Of a stretch of DNA of 64,000 nucleotides, positions 41,055-51,226 are shown one piece after another (position 1 is the first letter of the stretch; every line of letters begins with the position of its first letter). A program made the position numbers and the translations under genes. Where the stretch lies: positions 1 to 64,000 of the forward strand of contig JAQISU010000033.1 in NCBI GenBank assembly GCA_029339505.1, written 5' to 3'. This DNA comes from Unio delphinus (taxonomy: Eukaryota; Mollusca; Bivalvia; Unionida; Unionidae). The notes below the pieces were generated by a model. The model was not told where the DNA came from. It saw only the letters and a list, made by a program, of their open reading frames with translations, and did not search any database.

Positions 41055-41700
41055 ATGATTTCATCATCGCAATATCGCTATGATCAGGTCAGAGAATATC
41101 AAACTAGACTCAAAACCATGTCTGAGGAGTATGCAATGAAAATTAAAAAATATCGCAGGAGAATTACCGCAATTGATGTTACTGTGTACGCTGTGAGTGG
41201 TGTAATCACCGGAGCTGGTATTATACTGTCTTCAGTGACAATGATGGCCCCGATAGCTGTTCCAATTTGCATTTCTGCGGCAACAACAATCGCTGGAATT
41301 ATTTCAATAATCACAAAAAAAAATATCCTCATGCAGCCAACGGAAACTACAAGACTACATAATTCAATTTCATGTTGTGTCTACTGCATACTCGCAATTA
41401 TCCTCATTGATATCGTCATCGCTCGATGATACAATTATATCAGAGAGTGAGTTTTCAGCGATGGTAGATATATATGATTCTGCGATGTCAAAATTAGAAA
41501 TACAACATGAGTATAATAACAATGACAACACAGATGGAATTACTTCAACAAATAGTGGAGAACACAAGCCCAGTACAAACAAGCATGACCTCAATAACCT
41601 CAACGAATCCAGAATTCAGTGTGAATTTCCCCTCTCCGGTCCCAGTGAAGGAGATAGCGCTAGCAAAATTACGAGTATACCACAGTTGGCCAAATATTAG
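41055..41700 (+). pseudogene. Two-helix transmembrane protein, PLE2 (A-run frameshift)
   Basis: A 9-A run near 41324-41332 (8 in PLE3) shifts the frame after the hydrophobic region (GVITGAGIILSSVTMMAPIAVPI). The C-terminal part is open from 41377 to 41700 in the other frame and overlaps the penton start by 194 nt. Confidence 0.65.
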
Positions 41701-42880
41701 GTCAAAATCATTTGGTGGTCAACAACCCAATAATTCACTGGTATTTGCAAATAAGAATAAAGACGACGGTACCCCAGACTGGAACGTTGTTTCCATACCA
41801 ACAGGGTCATACCAAATTGAACAAATCAATAACGAATTGCAACGTAGAATAAAATCGATTACTGGAAAAGAATCAAAAATAGCTATAACAGTTCATGAGC
41901 CGACACTATCATCTGCCATTGAAATAAGCACAGAGGGTTACGTCGTAGATATCTATCAGAGTTCTATTAGAACCGTACTGGGATGGCCTGAAATCCCACC
42001 CGGGGGAAAAACCGTTGATTTACCAGAACCCAAAAAAACTGATTATATCACAGACAGGATAAAACCCAATAATCCAGTAAAAAGTTATAAAGATCACCAA
42101 GTCACTACAGATTTTTTTAATATCCTTCACAATATAATAAATAAGGGAGAGAGATTTCTTACTGCTCACGATCTTAAAATCAATGACAATTTCAAGGCAA
42201 TGAATAATGATTTTCCGCTGTTGTTAATATCTCTTAAATCCGGCTCTCTCACCCGAGATGAATTTATCAGCGTCGTAGAAACATGCAACAAAATTATCGA
42301 CGATATGGAAACATTTAATTTAAAAATTATTCAGGATATATTAGATGAAGATAATCCCATATCGAGAGACGGATTTGCACCAGATTATAAAATCCGCGTT
42401 GAAGATATCCCCACATTCAAACTACCAGGATATAACGTACCAGAACTAAAAAGACTTCTCAGTGATGCCATCGATGTTGGTTTTAAAATAATTCATGATG
42501 CGTGGAAAAAAACAACATCACCGGAAATAAAAACCCTCAAACACAATAATGACCCAGATGGTGGTGGCAGGCATATTGCTCCGTTCAATGTGAATATTTC
42601 AACGGTGATTGCGCTCAATTTAGTGTGTGATGTGATCGAAGGAAGCTATCAAATAAATTTAGAACGATCAAATCAAGCTCAGCAGGGGTATATTTTGTAT
42701 TCATTTGCACCAATAGCTCCTCCAGGGTTTTTAATAATTGAGTCCCCGGTGAATCCAGTCTATATGCGATGTCATAATAATTCATTAACCAGAATTAATT
42801 TCAAACTCACTGACCAGTCTAATAATCTGATTGATTTACAAGATGAGGTTTTACAAATTAGTCTATTTGTGAAATCATAA
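41507..42880 (+). CDS. Penton-like minor capsid protein, PLE2 (intact)
   Basis: 457 residues and the only full-length copy. N-terminal jelly-roll-type region (FSVNFPSPVPVKEIALAKL..IPTGSYQIEQINNELQRRI..ISTEGYVVDI), central helical part (residues about 200-330) and conserved C-terminal beta region (IEGSYQINLERSNQAQQGY..LTDQSNNLIDL). Expected to occupy capsid vertices. Confidence 0.82.
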   Translation: MSIITMTTQMELLQQIVENTSPVQTSMTSITSTNPEFSVNFPSPVPVKEIALAKLRVYHSWPNIRSKSFGGQQPNNSLVFANKNKDDGTPDWNVVSIPTGSYQIEQINNELQRRIKSITGKESKIAITVHEPTLSSAIEISTEGYVVDIYQSSIRTVLGWPEIPPGGKTVDLPEPKKTDYITDRIKPNNPVKSYKDHQVTTDFFNILHNIINKGERFLTAHDLKINDNFKAMNNDFPLLLISLKSGSLTRDEFISVVETCNKIIDDMETFNLKIIQDILDEDNPISRDGFAPDYKIRVEDIPTFKLPGYNVPELKRLLSDAIDVGFKIIHDAWKKTTSPEIKTLKHNNDPDGGGRHIAPFNVNISTVIALNLVCDVIEGSYQINLERSNQAQQGYILYSFAPIAPPGFLIIESPVNPVYMRCHNNSLTRINFKLTDQSNNLIDLQDEVLQISLFVKS

Positions 42881-42940
42881 ATGATTTTCGTCCTAAGGAC
42901 TTTCATCCTGAAAGGATTTTCGTCGTAGTAAGGACTTGAT
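42881..42940. other. Short non-coding end before right TIR, PLE2
   Basis: Contains GTCCTAAGGAC and ATCCTGAAAGGAT-type small palindromes, no ORF. Confidence 0.5.
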
Positions 42941-43152
42941 AAAATATTCGGTTAAAATCACCGTAAACCTTAGCAGCAGAGAGGGTGAGTGACAACGACG
43001 TTGCGACATCAACGAAAACGCGAATGTTTTCAGACAACAATCACTGTCATTTTTTTTTCTAGTTATTTCGCGAGAAGGGTCTAGTGTTATTTGGAGGGGT
43101 ATAATCAAAAATAAAAACAAAAAATGTTGTAGGATTCACCCTCTCTGCTGCT
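42941..43152. repeat. PLE2 right terminal inverted repeat
   Basis: Inverse of the left TIR over about 212 bp. Its inner end (AATATTCGGTTAAAATCACC) is an inverse copy of the ATPase 3' end, though no ATPase gene lies here. Confidence 0.9.
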
Positions 43153-43157
43153 ACATA
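43153..43157. repeat. Target-site duplication ACATA, right of PLE2
   Basis: Matches 27647-27651; the host unit continues directly (acatacgctttgcaaatcc). Confidence 0.8.
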
Positions 43158-44063
43158 CGCTTTGCAAATCCATTGAATAATTGGTATAGTTTGTGAATCT
43201 CACAATAAACCTGCTTACTTCCAGAGGTCCAATTCTATGGTTGCATAAAATATGTTGATTGAGGTTATTACAACACAGCTTATATTCAACCTTGAAAGGA
43301 GTATGAATACTAAAGATTTCTTTATATTCGATCAAATTCACATAATAAATCAATAAAATGTAATCTAAAGTGTACCATTTAGTCATTGACAAATGTTACC
43401 TCGATAATATCTTTTGAACAAATCTCCATTACTGAATTAATTGAAACAAATTATATATGAATGTTCATAGCGAATGTGTAGAGTAGAAGAATTACCGTCA
43501 AAGGTTTGAGTTTTAGAACATTTATGTCACACATATGTACTGTACCTGTTCATATAATATGTTATGTCTGACCTTTTCATCGTTTACATTCACACGTTAA
43601 ATAAGCAAACAATACAAAACGATGCACTGATAAAGATAATCAATCTTTCGAAAACAATTTACTTCCATAGAAGAGTAACAATTTCATTGATTGTCGTTTT
43701 AGTGTACTCTATGTTCACAACAAACTGTCATCTTCTAATTGTACGAGTATGTAAATTCAATGTGCGCAGGAAGCAGAATAGGTTAAACAAACGTGTAAGC
43801 AAGATTGATAGTACCACAGCGTACATCAGGATTCACTTGGAAGGATTGAAACACTAATATGAAAAGTTTATACGTTGAATAGAAAAGTAACATTTTCCGT
43901 ATGAAGAGATGAAGCGCATGTGTGGACTATTTAGTCAGACATGATTGTATTGAAACAAAGACATTGAAGATAACGATATTTTAGATTTGTTGATTTCAAT
44001 TGTCATGAATGTTAATCTTTCATTAGATTATTGAAGGAGAAAGCTTTATACATTATGCGTTAT
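43153..44063. repeat. Host array segment between PLE2 and PLE3
   Basis: Unit positions about 1272 to 2187 only, ending ..cattatgcgttat about 150 bp before where exon B would begin. No exon. The 97-codon + ORF recurs at 43564-43857. Confidence 0.92.
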
Positions 44064-45234
44064 ATCCTTGCTGAGCTTGATTTGATCGTTCTAAATTTAT
44101 TTGATAGCTTCCTTCGATCACATCACATACTAAATTGAGCGCAATCACCGTTGAAATATTCACATTGAACGGAGCAATATGCCTGCCACCACCATCTGGG
44201 TCATTATTATGTTTGAGGATTTTTATTTCCGGTGATGCTGTTTTTTTCCACGTATCATGGATTTTTTTGAAACCTTCATCGATGGCATCACTGAGAGATT
44301 TTTGTAATTCTGAGATATTATATCCTGGTAGTTTAAACTCACGAATATCTTCTACGCGTATATTACCTTTCATCGCTAACTCTGTTCTCGTTTTAGGATT
44401 ATCGTCACCTAATATCTCTTGAATAATTTGTGAATGAAATGTTTCCATGTCATTGATGATTTTGTTACATATTTCTACAACGCTGATAAATTCATCTCGG
44501 GTGAGAGTGCCGGATTTAATGGATATTAACAACAGTAAAAAATCATATTCCATTTCTGTGAAATTTTCAGTAATTTTGTTCTGTCGGGGTACGAATTTGA
44601 CAACGTTATTTTCTACTATTCCATTTAAAAGTTCCCACTTATTAAAATCTTTATAACTCTTTATTGGATTATCAGATTTTATCCTGTCTGTGATATAATC
44701 GGTTTTTTGTGGTTCTGGTAATTTAACGGTTTTTCCCCCGGGTGGGATTTCAGGCCATCCCAGTACGGTTCTAATAGAACTTTGATAGATATCTACGACA
44801 TAACCCTCTGTGCTTATTTCAATGGCAGATGATAGTGTTGGCTCATGAACCGTTATAGCTATTTTTGATTCTTTTCCAGTAATCGATTTTATTCTACGCG
44901 CGAATTCGTTATTTATTTGTTCGATTTGGTATGATCCAGTTGGTATGGAAACAACGTTCCAGTCTGGGGTACCGTCGGGTTTATTCTTATTTGCAAATAC
45001 CAGGGAATTATTGGGTTGTTGACCACCAAATGATTTTGACCTAATATTTGGCCAACTGTGGTATACTCGTAATTTTGCTAGCGCTATCTCCTTCACTGGG
45101 ACCGGAGAGGGGAAATTCACACTGAATTCTGGATTCGTTGAGGTTATTGAGATCATGCTTGTTTGTACTGGTTTTGTGTTCTCCACTATTTGTTGAAGTA
45201 ATTCCATCTGTGTTGTCATTGTTATTATATTCAT
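44064..45234 (-). pseudogene. Penton-like minor capsid protein, PLE3 (3' end missing)
   Basis: Starts MNIITMTTQMELLQ and is open up to the element-host junction after SNQAQQGY; three host-derived codons and a stop (44053) follow. Lacks the final conserved beta region (the LYSFAP..LTDQSNN segment). Confidence 0.85.
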
Positions 45235-45685
45235 GATGTATTTCTAATTTTGACATCGCAGAATCATATATATCTACCATCGCTGAAAACTCACTCTCTG
45301 ATATAATTGTATCATCGGGCGATGACGATATCAATGAGGATAATTGCGAGTATGCAGTGGACACAACATGAAATTGAATTATGTAGTCTTGTAGTTTCCG
45401 TTGGCTGCATGAGGATATTTTTTTTGTGATTATTGAAATTATTCCAGCGATTGTTGTTGCCGCAGAAATGCAAATTGGAACAGCTATCGGGGCCATCATT
45501 GTCACTGAAGACAGTATAATACCAGCTCCGGTGATTCCACCACTCACAGCATACACAGTAACATCAATTGCGGTAATTCTCCTGCGATATTTTTTAATTT
45601 TCAATTCATACTCCTCAGACATGGTTTTGAGTCTAGTTTGATACTCTCTGACCTGATCATAGCGATATTGCGATGATGAAATCAT
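45041..45685 (-). CDS. Two-helix transmembrane protein, PLE3 (intact)
   Basis: 214 residues: basic segment KIKKYRRRITAIDVT, long hydrophobic GGITGAGIILSSVTMMAPIAVPICISAATTIAG region, then a Ser/Asn/Asp-rich hydrophilic tail (YNNNDNTDGITSTNSGEH). The last 194 nt are also the start of the penton gene in another frame. No family recognised; a membrane role in assembly or entry is possible. Confidence 0.6.
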   Translation of the reverse strand: MISSSQYRYDQVREYQTRLKTMSEEYELKIKKYRRRITAIDVTVYAVSGGITGAGIILSSVTMMAPIAVPICISAATTIAGIISIITKKISSCSQRKLQDYIIQFHVVSTAYSQLSSLISSSPDDTIISESEFSAMVDIYDSAMSKLEIHHEYNNNDNTDGITSTNSGEHKTSTNKHDLNNLNESRIQCEFPLSGPSEGDSASKITSIPQLAKY

Positions 45686-45699
45686 TTTTTATTTTAAAT

Positions 45700-45709
45700 A
45701 CGCTAGCGT
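45700..45709. repeat. Intergenic ACGCTAGCGT palindrome, PLE3
   Basis: Same site as 41030 in PLE2. A second small palindrome (AAATTGCTTTGCAATTT) follows at about 45731-45747. Confidence 0.7.
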
Positions 45710-45747
45710 TTTCAATTGAAACCGTTAGTGAAATTGCTTTGCAATTT

Positions 45748-46768
45748 TCAACTTAAATCCGCTACGAATTCCACATACCACGTTGTTGTAACCCTAACCA
45801 AATTTTTATCAGTAGCTATTAACGTGAACTGTTCAGTTGTATCCTTGTCGATGATCGTTGAAATCGTATTATTGACCCCGGATGAACTGGACGATGAAAT
45901 ATTAAATTGAGTCGTTCTCACTATTGTTAATCGATAAATACCCTTAACTGTTGCAGTGATGTCTAATTTGTTGTTTTCAGGTGTCCACTCAAATGATCCG
46001 TGTTGGATTGTGTATACCACGTTGCTGGTTTTCTCATGAGGAATTTTTGTTTTTTCAATAACTGTTATCATCCTCGAAAGATCACCTTTGACAACTTCGA
46101 TGAAGTTTTTCGTCTCATCGATGGATTTTTTAATATCAGGGAGTTTTAGTTCAATTTTATCGAATGTAGTTCCAATAAATTTATCAATGATATTTCTACG
46201 AAATGCGGTAAACTGTTTTATGTGTTCTTCGGTTTTAGATTGAAGTGTTGCTAGTTCTAACGCAGAATCGTTAAGAGCTTTAAATCGATCTGTAATCGTC
46301 GAAAAAAGTACACCCGGTTTGAGTTTACCCTGATCGGAAAATAACGCGATAGTATCCTCGATTGCGTTTTGTTGTTTAACCAAAATATCATCCAGAGAAA
46401 TATTACTGGTTTTTAATTTACCCTGATCGGAAAATAACGCAACGGTATCCTCGATTGAGTTTTGTTGTTTAACCAAAATATCATCCAGAGAAATATTACT
46501 GGATTTCAATTTACCCTGATCGGAAAATAACGCGATAGTATCCTCGATTGCGTTTTGTTGTTTAACCAAAATATCATCCAGAGAAATATTACTGGATTTC
46601 AATTTACCCTGTTTGTCTTGAAATACAACTATTTCATTCGGGTCAACACTTGTTAAGTTCAACGTCTCAGCGATTTCATCTTTAATTTTTTTTTATATCC
46701 TTGATAGAATCAGGAGTTGCAGTGTCATCGGGTTTGGGTTTCAGAGGTCTTCCCCAAATATCAATCAT
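45748..46768 (-). pseudogene. Fibre-like virion protein, PLE3 (frameshift; triplicated shaft unit)
   Basis: Starts MIDIWGR at 46768; an A run near 46687-46695 is one base short relative to PLE2 and shifts frame. From 46662 the protein is open and contains three tandem SSNISLDDILVKQQN..FSDQGKLK units of about 31 residues, against one in PLE2. The C-terminal domain is conserved (GSFEWTPENNKLDITATVKGI). Confidence 0.6.
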
Positions 46769-46774
46769 GATATT

Positions 46775-47188
46775 TTATATATCTCTCTCTAAAAAGCGAT
46801 TACTAGTGTAGTCATTTACGACAATGTGTGGTGATTTTCTAGATGCTGAAATAGCGTCAAGGACATTTAATACTTCACTGCCGCATATTGGTGGGTCATT
46901 GATTTGTTGTGTTGGTAGCGTAGAATACCAAGTCTTCATTGGAAGGGTTTTTATATAACGCATAAACTCTTTTGGTGGGGCTAATCCATATGAATCAAAA
47001 TAGACAATCCCACGTGGATCAATAGCGTATGCAACCTAGTGAGTTTCAGGTCCGGTGCTGTTATCGAGATTAATAATACCTGTTTCAGTTTTGTTTGGTT
47101 GATGTGGTAATTGATCTTTCATAAAAACACCTCTGAAATTTTTAATCACTAGTTTTTTAGCAGCATCCATTAAATCAAAATTGGACAT
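46775..47188 (-). pseudogene. Adenain-like cysteine protease, PLE3 (nonsense beside catalytic His)
   Basis: The Trp codon after the catalytic His is a stop (TAG), and the preceding Gly is Glu (GPETH). The downstream part with YFDSYG and ICGSEVL is open to 46775. Start MSNFDLMDAAKK at 47188. Shorter C-terminus (SASRKSPHIVV) by a small deletion. Confidence 0.85.
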
Positions 47189-47208
47189 TGGAACCATAGA
47201 TTTCTGAA

Positions 47209-47753
47209 TTAATAAACCGTTCCTGGTAGTTTCAGGCCTGATCCGTGAACGGATCTCCCGCTGTACCATGAATACGGGGTTCCTGGTAGTCTTAGACCCT
47301 TTCCGCTGTACCATGAATACGGGGTTCCTGGTAGTCTTAGACCCTTTCCCTTTTTTTATACCCTTGACCTTTCTTCGGTTCATATGATTCAGCAATGCTC
47401 TGTACCGCTTTTGTTCCCAAGCCTCCAACTACCCCCAATGCGGCCGCTTTTGCTACTGCTGTGGCTGCTGCCGCAACCAATGCTGGTATTGCAGCAAACA
47501 ACGGAAATATACCACCTGTTTTTATCATATTTTTGATAGCAGCCGCAGAGAGTGTGATCTGAACTCCTTTTTTATCCTTGAAAGCATCATTGAAATGTTT
47601 CACTTGACGAGTTGACAGCGATAATTTATTTGCACCACCAGTCATTTGATTAGGTTTCAACGTGATTGTGGTTCCACATTTTTTAGCCGATTCTGATTGC
47701 AATTTTTTGATTTGACCAGGAGTTAACGCAACACTAATAACACTATATGACAT
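47209..47753 (-). CDS. Small hydrophobic core protein, PLE3 (repeats in -1 frame)
   Basis: As in PLE2, a 7-A run (47351-47357 as T on the + strand) ends the zero frame at 47337, and the GLRLPGTPYSWYSG repeats are open in -1 to 47209. The hydrophobic segment is altered (GGLGTKAVQSIAESYEPKKGQG) by a local replacement relative to the other two copies. Confidence 0.6.
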
Positions 47754-47819
47754 GTTATACATAATTGATTGATTCTAAATCGTAAAACCATTCAATGGAA
47801 ATATCCTTCGGATTTTCAA

Positions 47820-49241
47820 TTACATATTTTCCACTGGTACATCTACCACTCTCATTCTTTCACCAACACCTTCAAGTAGCATTGATTTATCACTGAGAAT
47901 GACAGCAACCGCTCTATAATTAATAATACCACCAGGACGGGTTACACGGGCTCTGAAGTGTATATCAACGACAGATTGTCTCACCAAGTCGAGATGTTCC
48001 AGCGAAAAGTAATAAATCGGATAGAGGCTTTTGAAATCCCATTGTGATATTTGCAAACCGGTATCCACATTTTGATCACGTGCCATAAATGACAACAGGT
48101 TATGATAGACACGTGCAATATGATTTTGACCGTAATCAAGCTGCACATCTTCAGATGGTTCCTGTTGTCCGTTTATTCTCAGTGAGACCTCTCTAACACC
48201 TAACTGATCAAATATCATATGACTTCGTTGTTGATTACCAACTCGATCATTATTCTGTAATGCAATAAATATATGACGTGGAGCTGAAACCCCTTGTTTT
48301 GATGCCAGGTGCCATGTGAATGTACCATCAACATTGTCTTGTTTAGTATCCGTAGTCACTGATAACCAACTCAATAACGACTTTCCTCCTTGGTCCATAA
48401 ATGATAACAATTTTCCTTCTGCTGTGATTGATGGAGTTAACACTGGCATCCACAATGATAGTTTTGTTAAAACGACTTTACCATCAGGAACAGCAGCATC
48501 ACGCCATATTGCATCATTATCAGTACCCTTTCGTACAAGCGCTACTGTGTGTTTAGCTCCATAAATAACTTTTCGGACGTTTCTACAGAATCCGAATATA
48601 TGATGCAGTGGAATTGCACATGAAAATTGTCGACGCTGTCCTTGTAATGTTGATACACGTGTTGCAAATCCTAGATTGTAAGTAGTAATAGTATTTATGA
48701 CATCAAAATCACCAGCTGGTCTTGTATATCCGGCTGGTGCTGGATTAACTGCAGTGGCTTGTGTTGCCTTGACTCTAGAATACTGGTTGTGTTCAGCGTT
48801 ATCAGTAATATCCTTTGCAAACATCATAGATGGACCCGCTGATCTTGTATAATCATCAGAATATCTTGCTAACCCTATGATTGTTGTAGCCACATCAACT
48901 TCACGGTCAATGGATTCAATTTCTTTTCCATCAATGAGATATCTAGCGCTTTCAAATAACGCCATGATACCGTTATTAACGAAACCAACTCGGGTAGTTG
49001 TGCTAATGTCATACGGTGGATCATTATGTGCAGCATCATTTGTTACAAGTTCTCTTTCTACTTCAATAAACGCTTCACAAGGCAAAAAGTATTTACTGGT
49101 ATCATGAACTTGAAGTCCAATTCGTGATCGGAGATCTGGTTGTACTGCGTGATAAGAATAAAATTGAAAATCGCGTACAGAATCATCTTTACGCACTGGG
49201 GCATCCATATCAAATGCTGGATCAGATGACCTTTTGAACAT
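47820..49241 (-). CDS. Major capsid protein, PLE3 (intact)
   Basis: 473 residues with all MCP signatures (HHIFGFCRNVRKVIYGAKHTVALVRK, LWMPVLTPSI, NGQQEPSEDVQL). Differs from PLE1 mainly in the loop at about residues 145-190 and by ELVTNDAAHNDPPYD near residue 75. Confidence 0.88.
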   Translation of the reverse strand: MFKRSSDPAFDMDAPVRKDDSVRDFQFYSYHAVQPDLRSRIGLQVHDTSKYFLPCEAFIEVERELVTNDAAHNDPPYDISTTTRVGFVNNGIMALFESARYLIDGKEIESIDREVDVATTIIGLARYSDDYTRSAGPSMMFAKDITDNAEHNQYSRVKATQATAVNPAPAGYTRPAGDFDVINTITTYNLGFATRVSTLQGQRRQFSCAIPLHHIFGFCRNVRKVIYGAKHTVALVRKGTDNDAIWRDAAVPDGKVVLTKLSLWMPVLTPSITAEGKLLSFMDQGGKSLLSWLSVTTDTKQDNVDGTFTWHLASKQGVSAPRHIFIALQNNDRVGNQQRSHMIFDQLGVREVSLRINGQQEPSEDVQLDYGQNHIARVYHNLLSFMARDQNVDTGLQISQWDFKSLYPIYYFSLEHLDLVRQSVVDIHFRARVTRPGGIINYRAVAVILSDKSMLLEGVGERMRVVDVPVENM

Positions 49242-49289
49242 TTTATTCTATTTATCAGAGTCTAAATCGGATTTTCCATTTCATCGTGA

Positions 49290-49305
49290 AAAACGCTAGC
49301 GTTTT
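49290..49305. repeat. AAAACGCTAGCGTTTT palindrome forming a stop codon, PLE3
   Basis: Perfect 16-bp palindrome; on the minus strand it supplies the last codons and the TAG of the pX-like gene (..RRKR stop), so the insertion replaced the original stop context. Confidence 0.75.
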
Positions 49306-49742
49306 CGTCGTGGTTTTTTAAAGCCACTGCCTGCTATCATGTTTGCTGTCATGTTATTTTGGTCCTCTTGATTTACCATCGACGCTAGTTTTTCATCTAC
49401 TGCGTTATTTATAATTTTACTAACACTTGCAGGCATCTCTGCTGTAGATGGCAATGGTACCTGTTTCTCTTTTCGTCTCACTAATGATGTTATTTTATTC
49501 TTCGCAGTTGAAAACGCTTTCCCGGCAAGATCTCCAACAGTACTAATACCCTTATCACGAATAACATCAATGGCTTTCATTCCTAGTTGTTTAGCTAACG
49601 GCATCACTTTTGGGGCCGTTCTTGAAAAGAATCCTAAAATGGTCTTGCCGAGGCCATCTACGTAGTATGCTCTATAAACTGGAAACCGTGAATTAACTAC
49701 ATAGACGAGGATTGGTTTATCATGATTGTAGTGTACGATCAT
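49296..49742 (-). CDS. Basic pX/core-like minor virion protein, PLE3
   Basis: 148 residues, intact, same MIIHYN-type start (MIVHYNHDKP) and MIAGSGFKKPRRKR end; the two extra residues and the stop come from the palindrome. Confidence 0.55.
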   Translation of the reverse strand: MIVHYNHDKPILVYVVNSRFPVYRAYYVDGLGKTILGFFSRTAPKVMPLAKQLGMKAIDVIRDKGISTVGDLAGKAFSTAKNKITSLVRRKEKQVPLPSTAEMPASVSKIINNAVDEKLASMVNQEDQNNMTANMIAGSGFKKPRRKR

Positions 49743-49775
49743 TATTATAAAAACAATAGTGTTTTCAATTGTTAT

Positions 49776-50750
49776 TTAATCGCTATGATAACCATGGGCA
49801 TCTTTGTGATTTTCAACTAACTCAGCAATGAGTTTTCGATATACATTAATGTCCATGATACCACCGGCAAATAATCGTCTACAGATATCAGCTGCTTCAT
49901 TAATTATTTCCGGTGAGTTATTTCCGGCTCGTTTCCCTCCGATGAGGACTTCTAACCGTGATATATCACTGAGAATGTTACCAGGACAAGTAACGCTAGT
50001 GTTTTCAACTATTCCGCTACCTAAATACTTATCTTCAGTTGACTCCTCTTCATCCTCTTTAACTACTATATTCATTTGATTTATTCTACTCAATACTTTG
50101 TCTTTAAAACTCTCAAAATCATTGCGGTTACCTTCTGTGATTTTAAATCTACCACGGTTTGGCAAGTATATTTTTTTTATCCAATTCTCGTCGTTTTTTA
50201 TATACTCTTTATACTCTTTGTTTACAGCTATTTCTCTTTGATCGAGTGGAAAATTCCACACGGTAAATTTAATTAAATTATTGTCATTTTTAAAACTTTT
50301 AATTATGTTGTATGAATAGTTTGTAAATATACTTTGCGGTGAATACATTTTTGATATAGTAACGTCTTCTTCCTCTTCTTGTTTTCTTGCAATAGCACCT
50401 AGTTCTTCTAGTACTTGCTCTTTTTTTGGTTGTTGCCGTGAAGTAGCTACTATATCCACTGGAAGTGTTTTTAATGATTTTTTTGTTTGTTTGGTTCTTT
50501 TTGCTATTTTTTCTAACACAGGGAGAAAAGTCTCTTCTTGTTTTTTTCCTTGCTCAGAGAGTGTTGACACTATCTGTTTCGTTGTTGTAGTTATTGGTTT
50601 AAACAACTCTTCAGATCCTGCAGCAAAATCAGTCTGAAGACTCTGTCGTTCTTGCAGTTTATTCCTGACAGAGTCGCGAATTGGTATAAATTTCTTAATT
50701 GCATCTAATCGCTCACGAGCCAATCGGGTCGTTAATGCTTCATTGACCAT
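49776..50750 (-). CDS. Virion-module protein of unknown function, PLE3 (intact)
   Basis: 324 residues. Ends are conserved with PLE1 (MVNEALTTRLARERLDAIKKF; NNSPEIINEAADICRRLFAGG), while the middle 150 residues are quite different (KRTKQTKKSL.. YNIIKSFKNDNNLIKF), suggesting either fast divergence or replacement. Confidence 0.6.
   Translation of the reverse strand: MVNEALTTRLARERLDAIKKFIPIRDSVRNKLQERQSLQTDFAAGSEELFKPITTTTKQIVSTLSEQGKKQEETFLPVLEKIAKRTKQTKKSLKTLPVDIVATSRQQPKKEQVLEELGAIARKQEEEEDVTISKMYSPQSIFTNYSYNIIKSFKNDNNLIKFTVWNFPLDQREIAVNKEYKEYIKNDENWIKKIYLPNRGRFKITEGNRNDFESFKDKVLSRINQMNIVVKEDEEESTEDKYLGSGIVENTSVTCPGNILSDISRLEVLIGGKRAGNNSPEIINEAADICRRLFAGGIMDINVYRKLIAELVENHKDAHGYHSD
49992..50003. 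repeat. AACGCTAGTGTT near-palindrome in coding sequence, PLE3
   Basis: Encodes ENTSV at the same place where PLE1 has QNASV; one mismatch from the perfect palindrome. Confidence 0.6.
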
Positions 50751-51226
50751 TATTTGAAATCAGAAACCATTTTTCAATTGCAAAACAATTTTCCCCATCG
50801 ATGATTCCATCCTTAACGGTCCAATTTTTTATTACTGTGAAATATTTTTATTTTTTATCCATTGATTTCGCCTGTTTTTGACAGTTTTGGTGGTTTTCAG
50901 TTGAAAATCTCAAAGAGATTTTACAGTCAAGTAGTCGATTTTACATGGGATTTTCCATAAGGAAAAGCTGTTAAAACTCATTTTTGATGATTTTTAGCCA
51001 TTTTTCATCAATTTTTGCCTGTTTTCAGTGATGTTTGGTCATTTTTCATCGATTTTCATCAAAAAACCTCGTAGGGTCAAGTAGTCGATTTTACATGGGA
51101 AAAAGTTCTTAAAAGTTAGGATTCTATTTTATTTTCGCAGTGTGAAATATTTTCACTGATTCAATCAAAAAATGAAAATCTCAAGGAGATTTTACTGTCT
51201 GACAAAATCTTTTGAGGGTCGGTCAA
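50751..51226. other. Non-coding gap with hairpins, PLE3
   Basis: Homologous to 35532-36043 of PLE2 in inverse orientation: two AAATCTC..GAGATTTT hairpins, GTCAAGTAGTCGATTTTAC twice, and CATTTTTCATC/GCCATTTTTC repeats. No ORF. Confidence 0.5.

Larger units (their letters stand above)
27652..43152 (+). mobile_element. PLE2: Polinton-like element, 15.5 kb, complete with TSD
   Basis: Flanked by ACATA duplications and full-length TIRs. Same gene order as PLE1 but closer to PLE3 throughout. The HNH/NUMOD gene is replaced by 1.3 kb of repeat-rich non-coding DNA (33886-35174). Open genes: zinc ribbon/PLA2, zinc finger, small helical protein, pX-like, protease, fibre-like, penton. Broken: ATPase, integrase, polymerase, unknown virion protein, capsid and TM protein. 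Confidence 0.93.
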
